Shown: one piece after another, positions 1 through 7,075 of the stretch
How the letters are laid out: each line of letters starts with the position of its first letter
Numbering within the stretch: the stretch's first letter is position 1
Origin: JBMCLJ01 sp048615375
GTDB taxonomy: Bacteria > Patescibacteriota > Dojkabacteria > JAOAGR01
Direction: 5' to 3'
Assembly: GCA_048615375.1 (NCBI GenBank)
Contig: JBMCLJ010000045.1
Coordinates: 1-11,153, forward strand
Length of the DNA: 11,153 nt
Position numbers and translations under genes: made by a program
Notes under the pieces: model-generated
Databases searched by the model: none
What the model was told of the DNA's origin: nothing
Seen by the model: only the letters and a program-made list of their open reading frames with translations

Positions 1-49
1 CCAGATTTTTTGCCTACATCCTATAGAAGATTGCTAGCGTTGCCAAAGT

Positions 50-184
50 TCAGTATTTTAAAAAAATAAGACCGAGCACTATATGCTTGTACTCTGCTGC
101 GTCCATGTTTTTTCTCAGTTTATCGGCTGTTTTGAAGAGTGATTTCTCAAACCCTTCTTCCTTTTTCTTACTTGCTCCTGCCAT
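50..184 (-). pseudogene. hsdM: Truncated N-terminus of type I restriction-modification methylase HsdM
   Basis: This is a 44-codon frame starting ATG at 184 and stopping at TGA (50-52). Its second half carries the stretch TADKLRKNMDAAEYKH followed by VLGLIFLKY, which I recognise as the conserved N-terminal helical motif of HsdM, the DNA-methyltransferase subunit of type I restriction-modification enzymes. Complete HsdM proteins are about 480-550 residues and continue after this motif into more helices and an N6-adenine methylase domain. Here a stop follows the Tyr at once, and none of the three frames in the 49 bases beyond resembles HsdM. The fragment keeps no AdoMet-binding or NPPY motif, so it cannot methylate. 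It is most likely the scar of a deletion or insertion; the rest of the locus, if any, would lie beyond position 1. No convincing ribosome binding site precedes it. Identification of the family is confident; the mechanism of truncation is inferred. Confidence 0.8.
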
Positions 185-468
185 TTCAGCTATTGTTATT
201 TAATTTTGTGTGCAAGTATACAGAAATAGTATCAAGATTTATATGCGCCCACACCATAAACGTTTTGTAAGAATATTGTAAGAAATAAAATAAGGGTGCA
301 AAACCCAGTATCGTATTCCAGGGATAATTCCAAGTTGCGATTATCATGGAGTATGTCGCCTATGTATTTGAGATAAAGTAAGATAGATAAGGGATGTACT
401 CCAAATATCTATAAAATCAAGCATGTTTATTTTATGTACTAACAACACTTCTCTACAGCGAAAACAAA
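185..468. other. Gene-poor intergenic stretch between hsdM remnant and rpsA terminator
   Basis: No gene can be supported here. A 53-codon minus-strand frame (186-347) is open but has no ribosome binding site and no recognisable motif. A 7-bp inverted repeat (TGGAGTA near 347 and TACTCCA near 397) is separated by about 45 bases and is of unknown meaning. A TATACT hexamer on the minus strand upstream of the hsdM remnant could be an old -10 box, but it lacks a good -35. The stretch is AT-rich and looks like decayed or spacer DNA. Confidence 0.5.
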
Positions 469-492
469 AGAGAACAGGCGTGCCTGTTCTCT
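455..492 (-). terminator. Intrinsic terminator of rpsA
   Basis: Just 25 bases after the rpsA stop there is a perfect 11-bp inverted repeat (469-479 pairs with 482-492) with a GC-rich tip. On the minus strand it is followed directly by a T-rich tail, TTTTGTTTTC (468-459). Stem plus U-run in the right orientation and position makes a standard Rho-independent terminator for rpsA. Confidence 0.85.
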
Positions 493-517
493 ATGTCACT
501 GTATTGCAATATCAAAA

Positions 518-1996
518 TTATTCCTCTTTATTCTCAGCTTTTTTTTGAGTGGAATCTGATTTCTCTGACTTTTTAGTTGCTTTGGATTCCCCGGAAAGCT
601 TCTCTGCTTTCTGTGCTTTTTCTACTTTTTTCTCTTTCTCTTCTCCCTTTGCTTCAGTTTCCTTTTCTGCCTTCGCGTTGTCTTCTTTTGCAACAGTTTC
701 TTTCGCTTCCTTTTTCGGTTTTTCTTCCTTTTCTGCAATTTCATCTGTTACATCCTCTTCAGTTTCCACTGAAAAACCGGCTTTTTGCATCGCACCTGCG
801 ATATCCAGGGTAGATACAGCCTTGGTAGACTTACCTGGAGTCTTGCGAGACTTCGCTCCATCCTTTTTTGGAGCTTTTTCAGGAAGCAGACGTTTAATAC
901 TCATACCCATTTTACGTTCGCTTGGAGAGATCGTGAGAATAACTGCTTCTACTTCATCCCCGACTTTAAAGTAATCCCTCGGATCGCCAATTTTCTCATT
1001 ACTCAATTCACTTTTATGGATCAGTCCTGTTACCCCGTTTCCAATCTTGATAATTACACCATAATCTTCAATCTCAGAAATGGCTCCTTTAATTTTTTCG
1101 CCAACCTTGTAGTCTACAGCTACATCATTCCATGGATCATCACTGAGCTGTTTGATGCTATACGCCACACGTTTTCCTTCCTCGTCAATATCAATCAAAC
1201 GAACTTTAATCTGATCACCCACCTGTGCAAAGTCACCCGTATTCTCTACTTTATCCCAGGAAATTTCTGACACGTGGACTAATCCGTCCAGCCCCTCAGC
1301 ATTAACAAAAATTCCATAAGGAGTTACCGCTGTCACGTACGCGCTCATCATATCCCCAACCTTGGCTTTTTTGATGGTCTCTGTCCTTTTTTCTACAGAC
1401 TGTTCAGATAACGCGAGCTTCTCCGAAAAGATAACCCGATTTTTCTCCTTATCGACTTCAACGATTTTTACATTCATCTTCCTGCCAACAAGTTCTGACA
1501 GGCGGCGGGAAAGCTCTTTCTGAATCTCTTCCTTGCCGACGTTTTCAACCTCCATCTTATATACCTTTGCAGGGTCGAGCTGTGAAGTTGGAATAAAACC
1601 GGTAACGCCATCGGTATTAACAAGGACACCGCCATTGTTCGCTTCTACAACCGTAACTTCAATAATTTTGTCTTCTTTATACGCCTCTTGAAGCATATCC
1701 CATCTCTGGCCGGTAGTAGTCCGTTTTTGTGATACGATCATGCTTCCATGCTCGTCTTCGGGTTTAAGAACGAAAACTTTTAGAGTATCACCGACCTTAA
1801 GAGATTCAAGATCATGCTTACTGATCTCCGCATGCGGAACAACAGCATCAAATGCGCTGTCGATCGTGATAACAATATACGTCTCGCCGAGTTTTTGAAC
1901 AACTCCTTCTGCTATGTCACCTTTGTGGTAGGTAGCGATAGTCTGCTTTTCTAATGATTTGTCTAGTGTGTTATATAATGTTTTTGTATCTATCAT
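518..1996 (-). CDS. rpsA: Ribosomal protein S1 (four S1 domains, Lys/Glu-rich tail)
   Basis: S1 is the RNA-binding small-subunit protein that helps capture and unfold mRNA for initiation. The 492-residue product shows four S1/OB-fold repeats at about residues 25-94, 105-197, 213-284 and 299-371. Typical repeat signatures are visible, such as YGIFVNAEGLDGLVHVSEIS in the third and GVTGLIHKSELS in the fourth. The second repeat is the most divergent, with a helical insert, as is usual for domain 2 in S1. Residues about 370-492 form a low-complexity tail rich in Lys, Glu and Ala, with one more ordered patch (STLDIAGAMQKAGFSVE). E. coli S1 has six repeats and no such tail; four repeats are common in Gram-positives and other lineages. 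The ATG at 1996 is preceded by GGAAGG (2010-2015), 13 bases away, longer than the usual spacing. The gene stands alone, with its own terminator at 455-492. Confidence 0.93.
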   Translation of the reverse strand: MIDTKTLYNTLDKSLEKQTIATYHKGDIAEGVVQKLGETYIVITIDSAFDAVVPHAEISKHDLESLKVGDTLKVFVLKPEDEHGSMIVSQKRTTTGQRWDMLQEAYKEDKIIEVTVVEANNGGVLVNTDGVTGFIPTSQLDPAKVYKMEVENVGKEEIQKELSRRLSELVGRKMNVKIVEVDKEKNRVIFSEKLALSEQSVEKRTETIKKAKVGDMMSAYVTAVTPYGIFVNAEGLDGLVHVSEISWDKVENTGDFAQVGDQIKVRLIDIDEEGKRVAYSIKQLSDDPWNDVAVDYKVGEKIKGAISEIEDYGVIIKIGNGVTGLIHKSELSNEKIGDPRDYFKVGDEVEAVILTISPSERKMGMSIKRLLPEKAPKKDGAKSRKTPGKSTKAVSTLDIAGAMQKAGFSVETEEDVTDEIAEKEEKPKKEAKETVAKEDNAKAEKETEAKGEEKEKKVEKAQKAEKLSGESKATKKSEKSDSTQKKAENKEE

Positions 1997-2026
1997 GAAA
2001 AAAATAATTCCTTCCTTTGACTCGCT

Positions 2027-2032
2027 ATTATG
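2027..2032 (-). promoter_or_regulatory. Possible -10 box of rpsA
   Basis: On the minus strand, CATAAT lies 30 bases upstream of the rpsA ATG, in the 70-base gap after the preceding gene and just upstream of the GGAAGG ribosome binding site. The hexamer matches the sigma70 -10 consensus in five of six positions. No convincing -35 sits 16-18 bases upstream (best TCGAAT), so the call is weak. An AT-rich stretch just upstream could act as an UP-like element. Confidence 0.3.
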
Positions 2033-2066
2033 CCAAAAAAATTAAAATAATTCGAGTATGCAGAAA

Positions 2067-2654
2067 TCAGGAAAAATAGCCAACCAGATTCCGCAACCCA
2101 AAAAACATAAACGCACCTAAAGCGATCAGCACTACAAAGTGCAGGAACAGGAGATGATTGAGTTTACGCCCATATTTGATTCCAAATCCAATCATAGCCA
2201 CGACAATCAGCCCAAACAGCACAGGGAAACTATAAATAAACTCCTTCCAGATCAGCGTATCGAATGAATTACTGTACCCTGTCTGCATACCAATCGATTC
2301 CGGGAGTTCACCATAGGTTCTTTGAATATAGAACAAAAACACAACAATTGTGCTCAAGCTGAAAAGGACAATATTTACGAGCCAGAAATTAGTCAGCAGG
2401 CCCGAATACTGTATCCTTGCGACACCTTTAAATACAATCCTTTTTCCCATTCCCAGTACCTGGTTTGCCCGGTTCTCTTCCTTAAAGCCTAAAGGCATCT
2501 GAGACACATTTTTGTCCTTACCGGGCAATTCTGTAACTGGAGACTGAACAGGAGCATTCTCATTGCCCGTTGCAGTTTCCGGTGAATCAATACTTCTGGT
2601 GCCTTGATCTTCTTCTTTTTTCCCTGCAAGCTCTTTTAAATTCAGCTTTAACAT
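2067..2654 (-). CDS. Unknown membrane protein with three TM segments, coupled to htrA
   Basis: I do not recognise this 195-residue protein. Residues 1-80 are polar and look disordered (KKEEDQGTR, Pro/Thr/Glu-rich). Three hydrophobic segments follow, at about 89-110, 141-160 and 167-187, with the hydrophilic loop 111-140 between the first two. The GIKYGRKLNH stretch between TM2 and TM3 is positively charged and should be cytoplasmic, so the long N-terminal region is predicted outside or the first segment is re-oriented; topology is uncertain. Its ATG (2654-2652) overlaps the TAA of htrA by one base (TAATG), with a GGTGA ribosome binding site inside the htrA end. Translational coupling to the protease is therefore very likely, and a role as its membrane partner or substrate is possible. 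It ends in TGA. Confidence 0.75.
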   Translation of the reverse strand: MLKLNLKELAGKKEEDQGTRSIDSPETATGNENAPVQSPVTELPGKDKNVSQMPLGFKEENRANQVLGMGKRIVFKGVARIQYSGLLTNFWLVNIVLFSLSTIVVFLFYIQRTYGELPESIGMQTGYSNSFDTLIWKEFIYSFPVLFGLIVVAMIGFGIKYGRKLNHLLFLHFVVLIALGAFMFFGLRNLVGYFS

Positions 2655-3862
2655 TATTTTTCACCAATGGTCATATCGAGAGTAAGCGTTTCTCCACGTA
2701 TATTACCGCCATCCAGGCTATTTGTTTCTATTCTGAACACTTCAATTTTCACATCCTCACCAGGTTCAAAATACTGAAATAACGTTGCCTGGAGGGAAAA
2801 ATCAATTTCTCTATCACCCACCCTGGTTATGATGTCGTTTACCTGAATACCAGCTGTATCAGCTGGACTACCGGCAACTACTTCAGATACAAATGCACCA
2901 GCAGGAACATTTCTTGCACGGGCAAGGTTTGGGTCTATTACCCTGTACGCCACACCAACATACGGGAATGTCAGGTTGCCGTCATTCGCATTATACCGAC
3001 TTACTAATCGAAGAACACGTTCATAGGGAATGGCATACGATACGTTATTTGCTCCAACAGTAGTCGCGGTATTCACCCCAACTACTTCTCCCTGGTAGTT
3101 AATAAGAGGTCCACCTGAGTTTCCACCGTTAATTGCCGCGTCGGTCTGGAGAAGACCTTCGTATTCCTTCGTGGTAACTTCACTTCCACACGACCCCTGT
3201 GCTTTCACATTTCTTCCTTTTCCGGAAATTATACCTCGGGTGACACTTCCAGGATTCACCCCAAGTGGGTTTCCAATAGCAATAACCTCCTGCCCTGGAA
3301 CAATCTCTGAATTGGTATTCGCAAACTTCAGCGCGTTCATTTTTTCCCCATTAGTATCAACCTTAAGGATAGCGATATCCTGGACAGGATCTGATGCAAA
3401 AGAAATTACATCATACGATTTATTTTGAGAAGTAACTATGGTGAGATTGGATGCCTGGGCGTTACAAATCACATGTTCGTTGGTAATTAACAGACCGTCC
3501 TCGCTTATAAAAAAACCCGTTCCTACTCCTTCCTGGATATCCTGCACATCTTCAAAAAACAAGTCACCTGATTGCGTTCTGCTAACAACGGTTACAACGG
3601 CTGGTGAAGTACGCTTAACAAGGTCAACAATGGTTCCCTCAGGAGTATGAATTTCATCTGACGTCAGGTCATCAATATCTTCAATGGTCTCGTCATTGTT
3701 TTGTGTAGTTGTTGTGTTCTCTTCATCGCGATTGTAGTACTGCATTCCCACAATAACTGCTGTTCCCAGTCCCATTACTGCAATAGCCAGAATGATAACG
3801 GTAACTAAAATCAATAATAATGATGAATTCTTTTTTTTCTTTTCGGTATTTCTAGTATCCAT
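2654..3862 (-). CDS. HtrA/DegP-family trypsin-like serine protease with one PDZ domain
   Basis: This is a membrane-anchored extracytoplasmic protease of the HtrA (S1C) family, which degrades or refolds damaged exported proteins. The 402-residue chain begins with a Lys-rich N-terminus and one hydrophobic anchor (about 14-40). An acidic/Thr/Asn-rich linker (45-75) leads to the trypsin-like domain (about 75-290). The catalytic triad is intact: His130 in TNEHV, Asp162 in QDIAILKV and Ser249 in GGNSGGP. One PDZ domain fills about 298-400, with the usual AGSPADTAGIQVNDII core. A single PDZ and an N-terminal anchor resemble DegS and Gram-positive HtrA rather than the two-PDZ periplasmic DegP. A Cys pair (C133, C225) is present in the exported domain. 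It is the first gene of a two-gene unit with the three-TM protein. A strong promoter lies so close to the ATG (3870-3898) that the transcript may be leaderless. Confidence 0.93.
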   Translation of the reverse strand: MDTRNTEKKKKNSSLLLILVTVIILAIAVMGLGTAVIVGMQYYNRDEENTTTTQNNDETIEDIDDLTSDEIHTPEGTIVDLVKRTSPAVVTVVSRTQSGDLFFEDVQDIQEGVGTGFFISEDGLLITNEHVICNAQASNLTIVTSQNKSYDVISFASDPVQDIAILKVDTNGEKMNALKFANTNSEIVPGQEVIAIGNPLGVNPGSVTRGIISGKGRNVKAQGSCGSEVTTKEYEGLLQTDAAINGGNSGGPLINYQGEVVGVNTATTVGANNVSYAIPYERVLRLVSRYNANDGNLTFPYVGVAYRVIDPNLARARNVPAGAFVSEVVAGSPADTAGIQVNDIITRVGDREIDFSLQATLFQYFEPGEDVKIEVFRIETNSLDGGNIRGETLTLDMTIGEK

Positions 3863-3869
3863 TTCCTTG

Positions 3870-3898
3870 ATTATACAATATGTAATGCAAAGTGTTTA
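3870..3898 (-). promoter_or_regulatory. Sigma70-type promoter of htrA, very close to the start codon
   Basis: On the minus strand, TAAACA (3893-3898) and a perfect TATAAT (3870-3875) are separated by exactly 17 bases. Only seven bases lie between the -10 box and the htrA ATG at 3862, so transcription should begin at or one base before the start codon. An AAGGA sequence falls in this gap but touches the ATG, too close to act as a normal ribosome binding site. Confidence 0.65.
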
Positions 3899-3936
3899 CC
3901 TCTCATGAAATATACTTTCAGAATATGAAGTGAAGA

Positions 3937-3953
3937 TGAAAATTTAATTTTCA
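3937..3953. repeat. AT-only palindrome over the stop codon of the S41 protease gene
   Basis: TGAAAATT and AATTTTCA form a perfect 8-bp inverted repeat around one central base, overlapping the TAA at 3944-3946. It could be a weak end-of-operon hairpin, but it has only two G:C pairs and no clean U-run follows on the minus strand. It could equally be chance in AT-rich DNA. Confidence 0.3.
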
Positions 3954-5266
3954 AATTCTCCCATAGCTTCCTCGAGTACATTATCTCTTCCTTCCTTTGC
4001 AAGCTCTGCGTCATATTTCACTTCTTCTTTGGGCACAATAGGGTTTTCATTGTCGAGCCGCTTTCCGTCAGGTAAAAGCCAGTACTCTACGGTTATTTTT
4101 AAAGCACCACCATTCGAGATGTCATACGTCTTCTGGACTGTTCCTTTGCCAAATGTTTTTGAGCCAATAGTTTTGTACCCGTTATGATGCGTAATCGCGC
4201 CTGCAAGAATTTCTGAAGCGGAAGCTGTACCGCCATTTACAAGGATGACAACATTCTTGTCTTTAAGTAATGGATTCGACTTATTTGATAAAATATCCTG
4301 ATCCTGGTCAATGCGAGAGCGCTCAGAGACAATAAGCTTACCTGGTTCAAGAAAATCGTTCGCGGCGTAAATAGCAGCATCAAGATATCCCCCCCCATTA
4401 CCCCGCAAGTCCAGAATAACATTGTTATAGCCTTTTCGTAGAATTTCCTGCACATTATCGTCCCATTTTGATGTCCACAGATCAAGGGTTTCCTCAGTAA
4501 AGCGTGAAACTTCAAAAACTACGGTCTCACTGTCTTTCTCAATTAAACGCATGCTTTCAACTTCAATATCCCCACGGGTTATCTTTTTTTCGACTTCTTC
4601 TCCTGTCTCCACGTCTACAAATACTATAGTTACGTCCGTCCCTGCTTCACCTTTTACCTTGGTCACAATTTCTTCAATTGAATCACGGGATACATCTTCG
4701 CCATCAACTTTTGAAAAAATATACCCGGTTTGAACACCTTCCTGTTCAGCCGGAGAATTGGGCAATACTTCAATGACCTGTACAAAATTATTCTGGTATT
4801 CAAGCCGTACCCCAATTCCCGAAAAGGTCCCGGAAAGCGATTCAAGATAATCCTGGTACTCTTCACGAGTAAAATATGTCGTAGCGCGATCACCAATAGA
4901 ATCGACCATCCCCTTCAATGTCCCTTCAAAAAGCTTCTCATCCTGTATTTTTTCCGGATCAACATATTTGTCTTTTAAGTTGGCGACGATCTGGTAGTAC
5001 ATCTCAAAATCATACTCTCCGTCATCAACGATGTCCTGTAGCTCCTCATTGCTGTATTCTGAAAGCTGCTCACCTTTCACGCTTGAGCCGCCCCAGGACA
5101 ACCGGTCAAAAGCCCTCGAATCACCCAGCAAATAACCAAAAAGCCCGGATAATATAGAAAATAGTACAAGAATCACTACGCCTCCGATAAATCCATTTGA
5201 AGCGTTCTTTGACGCGAACATGTCCTTGTAAGCGTCAGATGTTATATTTGTATTTGTATCCTTCAT
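3944..5266 (-). CDS. S41-family C-terminal processing protease (CtpA/CtpB-like)
   Basis: This exported tail-specific serine protease has a Ser-Lys dyad and a substrate-gating PDZ domain. The 440 residues show a short cytoplasmic N-terminus, one TM anchor (about 25-47), a helical region (75-145) with the FTREEYQDYLESLSGTFSGI signature, a PDZ domain (about 146-233) and the S41 catalytic core (about 240-410). Ser349 in GGTASASEILAGA, Lys374 and Gln378 in TFGKGTVQ have the spacing (25 and 4 residues) of the CtpB Ser-Lys-Gln set, so the enzyme looks active. The substrate-pocket motif LDLRGNGGGYLDAA is present and is encoded over a run of eight G residues (4389-4396). Only nine bases separate it from the gene upstream, so it is the last gene of a unit with three unknown proteins. 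CtpB-type proteases often work in signalling cascades by trimming a membrane or exported partner. No clear Shine-Dalgarno precedes its ATG. Confidence 0.93.
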   Translation of the reverse strand: MKDTNTNITSDAYKDMFASKNASNGFIGGVVILVLFSILSGLFGYLLGDSRAFDRLSWGGSSVKGEQLSEYSNEELQDIVDDGEYDFEMYYQIVANLKDKYVDPEKIQDEKLFEGTLKGMVDSIGDRATTYFTREEYQDYLESLSGTFSGIGVRLEYQNNFVQVIEVLPNSPAEQEGVQTGYIFSKVDGEDVSRDSIEEIVTKVKGEAGTDVTIVFVDVETGEEVEKKITRGDIEVESMRLIEKDSETVVFEVSRFTEETLDLWTSKWDDNVQEILRKGYNNVILDLRGNGGGYLDAAIYAANDFLEPGKLIVSERSRIDQDQDILSNKSNPLLKDKNVVILVNGGTASASEILAGAITHHNGYKTIGSKTFGKGTVQKTYDISNGGALKITVEYWLLPDGKRLDNENPIVPKEEVKYDAELAKEGRDNVLEEAMGEFEN

Positions 5267-5275
5267 AGTGTAATG

Positions 5276-6154
5276 CTACGCTTCATTTTTTAGATAAAAC
5301 TCCATGAGCTCTTCATTATAGTCTAATTCGCCAATTAATTCATGTCTATTTTTGACCTTTCCTGCAATACCCCAGAATGGATGTTCGTATATCCTTGTTG
5401 CTTCCGGAGTTGATACTCCACTCAGGTATAGCTGATTTTTAGACCATATTACGTCATCCTTTGGATTATCAAATACTACACATCGTGCTACAAACTCTCC
5501 AAAACCTGAGAGTATTGCGAATGAATCAAATTTCTGAATCTCCTTGCGGAAATTAGTAATATTATTGACGTAGACACTGTTCACAACTACCCGCCTGGCA
5601 CCAAAAGCGCTAATTTTCGCGAGATCGTCTACATATACCGTATCATTTATAAAAAAGGTAGAACTCAATGTATCCAGACTGAATTTTTCTGCAACAACCT
5701 GATCTTTTGATGCAAAATACACCAACGGTGTTAAGGCGACTTTATAATTAGTGTAAAAAACAGGGGTAACATTCTCGATGTAACAGCGGAGCTCGATAAA
5801 TTTCTTCGGGAGTACCCTGATAACTTCTCCGTTGAGTGTCACCCTTCTCTCGATATGTCGTTTCTGACCAAGTATCCTGCACCTTTCAGCGTTTATTTCT
5901 ATAATACCTCCAAAGTCCGCGGCCATAGCTTTGTGTCCAAACATTCCTTCAGTAAAAATCACATCACCTTTTTTAACATATTGACCGTCCCGAACATGAA
6001 AATCAACCTTGCGACCTTTCAGCATAACATCTTCAAGGATTTCAAGCTGATCAACTTCATAGAGCAGAAGATCGCTGGCTTTATCTCCGTTTTCTGCAAA
6101 TACATTGGATCCTTCGGGAACAGGGATTTTAAATTTTATGGTTTTAGCGCGCAT
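5276..6154 (-). CDS. Unknown protein with a barrel-sandwich-like segment
   Basis: I do not recognise a named family for this 292-residue protein. No signal peptide or TM segment is seen, so it is probably cytoplasmic. Residues about 45-90 contain DGQYVKKGDVIF followed by ADFGGIIEI, the strand-turn-strand pattern of barrel-sandwich hybrid folds (biotinyl/lipoyl domains, similar parts of RNA polymerase beta-prime). A Lys (K75, in FGHKAM) sits in the turn where biotinyl/lipoyl domains carry the modified Lys, but the canonical MKM or DKA contexts are absent, so modification is only a speculation. Residues 183-225 (ARRVVVNSVYVNN to FAILSGFGEF) look like an alternating beta/alpha region. The C-terminus has HPFWGIAGKVKNR, a small beta-rich piece. 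The gene is seven bases from the one before and nine from the S41 protease gene, indicating one transcript. It ends in TAG. Confidence 0.75.
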   Translation of the reverse strand: MRAKTIKFKIPVPEGSNVFAENGDKASDLLLYEVDQLEILEDVMLKGRKVDFHVRDGQYVKKGDVIFTEGMFGHKAMAADFGGIIEINAERCRILGQKRHIERRVTLNGEVIRVLPKKFIELRCYIENVTPVFYTNYKVALTPLVYFASKDQVVAEKFSLDTLSSTFFINDTVYVDDLAKISAFGARRVVVNSVYVNNITNFRKEIQKFDSFAILSGFGEFVARCVVFDNPKDDVIWSKNQLYLSGVSTPEATRIYEHPFWGIAGKVKNRHELIGELDYNEELMEFYLKNEA

Positions 6155-6161
6155 ACTATTA

Positions 6162-7046
6162 TTAGCTTTTCAACATAAGGTCACGATCGTCACCATTATA
6201 GACGAAGACCTTTCCTGTGACATCTGTGGTAAATATGTTATCGATATTCATATGAAAGATCTTCTCATCCAAATCAAAAACATAGTTTCGTCCTGCGTGA
6301 ATAGGATAATCAGATTTTTCCCCATCACTGCGAAACAGAAGTTTAAACTTCTCACCCTGTTTTGGTGTAGTGAGCAAACATGTCCGGGGAGCAAATCGGT
6401 ATTGCGATTGAAGGACGCCTTCCTGCTCGAGAAGGATAATTATTTTAGTAACGTTGTCAATTTTCACTATCTCAAGAAAAGGCACCTGGGAATACCGATG
6501 GGCAAGGGCAATCTGATCGATGTCTATGTCGCCAATGATTGTTTCATCCAGAATAACACGCCGGAATTCAAGATGCATTTTTTCCCGAAGAAACATATGA
6601 AGTATGGCGACTTTAAGATACTTCACTTTTTTATTCAGGTCACTGTAGGAATAGTCATTACGTATCACATCAGCCAGCAGAGAGTTGAGCAGGATTTGTT
6701 CATCCTCTTGCATATAACGCATCAGTGCCTGTACCGTACTGCTCTTCTCAAGGATAAATTCAATTAATTCCTGCGTACCTGTTCGTACCCAGTTCATCCC
6801 CTGGGGTGTACAGTGAGCGAGTACTACGATTTTCTCAAACTGTATTAAACTAAGATCACCTTCTTCGTAAGGAAATACATTGTATGATTCGCGAACAGTT
6901 CCAGAGAGATCCAGTGTTACGTACTCCCCGGTGTTTCGCGGGTGAGGCAATACTTCCTGTAAATGTATGTCCAGAGAGTCTTCTTCGAGAAGTACGTTAA
7001 ATACTTCAGTAAACTGGCTGTGTATTATTTGAGCAGTATATTGCAT
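6162..7046 (-). CDS. Unknown soluble protein in the S41-protease gene cluster
   Basis: This is a 294-residue protein that I do not recognise. It has no signal peptide and no convincing TM segment. By eye, the N-terminal part (1-85) and the C-terminal part (215-294) look beta-rich, flanking a helical middle (about 90-212) with repeated amphipathic helices, for example LNKKVKYLKVAILHMFLREK. The run DIDIDQIALAHRYSQVPFLEIVKI and then IIILLEQEGVLQS could be a winged-helix-like bundle, since helix-turn-helix proteins often have a helix followed by a strand at this scale, but no diagnostic motif is seen. The gene lies 29 bases after the TM/coiled-coil gene and seven before the next, so it belongs to the same transcript. 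The 220-residue plus-strand frame opposite it (6105-6767) is a shadow. Confidence 0.72.
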   Translation of the reverse strand: MQYTAQIIHSQFTEVFNVLLEEDSLDIHLQEVLPHPRNTGEYVTLDLSGTVRESYNVFPYEEGDLSLIQFEKIVVLAHCTPQGMNWVRTGTQELIEFILEKSSTVQALMRYMQEDEQILLNSLLADVIRNDYSYSDLNKKVKYLKVAILHMFLREKMHLEFRRVILDETIIGDIDIDQIALAHRYSQVPFLEIVKIDNVTKIIILLEQEGVLQSQYRFAPRTCLLTTPKQGEKFKLLFRSDGEKSDYPIHAGRNYVFDLDEKIFHMNIDNIFTTDVTGKVFVYNGDDRDLMLKS

Positions 7047-7075
7047 AGACTAATTCTACATTGTAATGAGTCGTA

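Noticed and set aside
186..347. 53-codon minus-strand open frame ending just before the hsdM remnant
   Set aside because: It is hydrophobic but without ribosome binding site, promoter or recognised motif, and sits in AT-rich gene-poor DNA where such frames arise by chance.
549..1270. Plus-strand open frames of 141, 78 and 161 codons inside rpsA
   Set aside because: They are shadows: the Ser/Phe-rich translations are the reverse complement of the Lys/Glu-rich S1 tail and of S1 repeats.
2067..2069. UGA recoded as Gly, as in some candidate phyla
   Set aside because: TGA ends the three-TM gene and the hsdM remnant at sensible places and no TGA occurs inside any recognised gene, so the standard code is enough.
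4237..4896. Minus-strand frames of 92 and 77 codons inside the S41 protease gene
   Set aside because: They are alternative frames of a gene whose domains and catalytic residues are complete in the main frame.
6105..6767. 220-codon plus-strand open frame
   Set aside because: It lies opposite the 294-residue minus gene and runs into the next one, has no ribosome binding site, and its translation has no recognisable motif. The minus genes are longer, tightly spaced and co-oriented with everything else.
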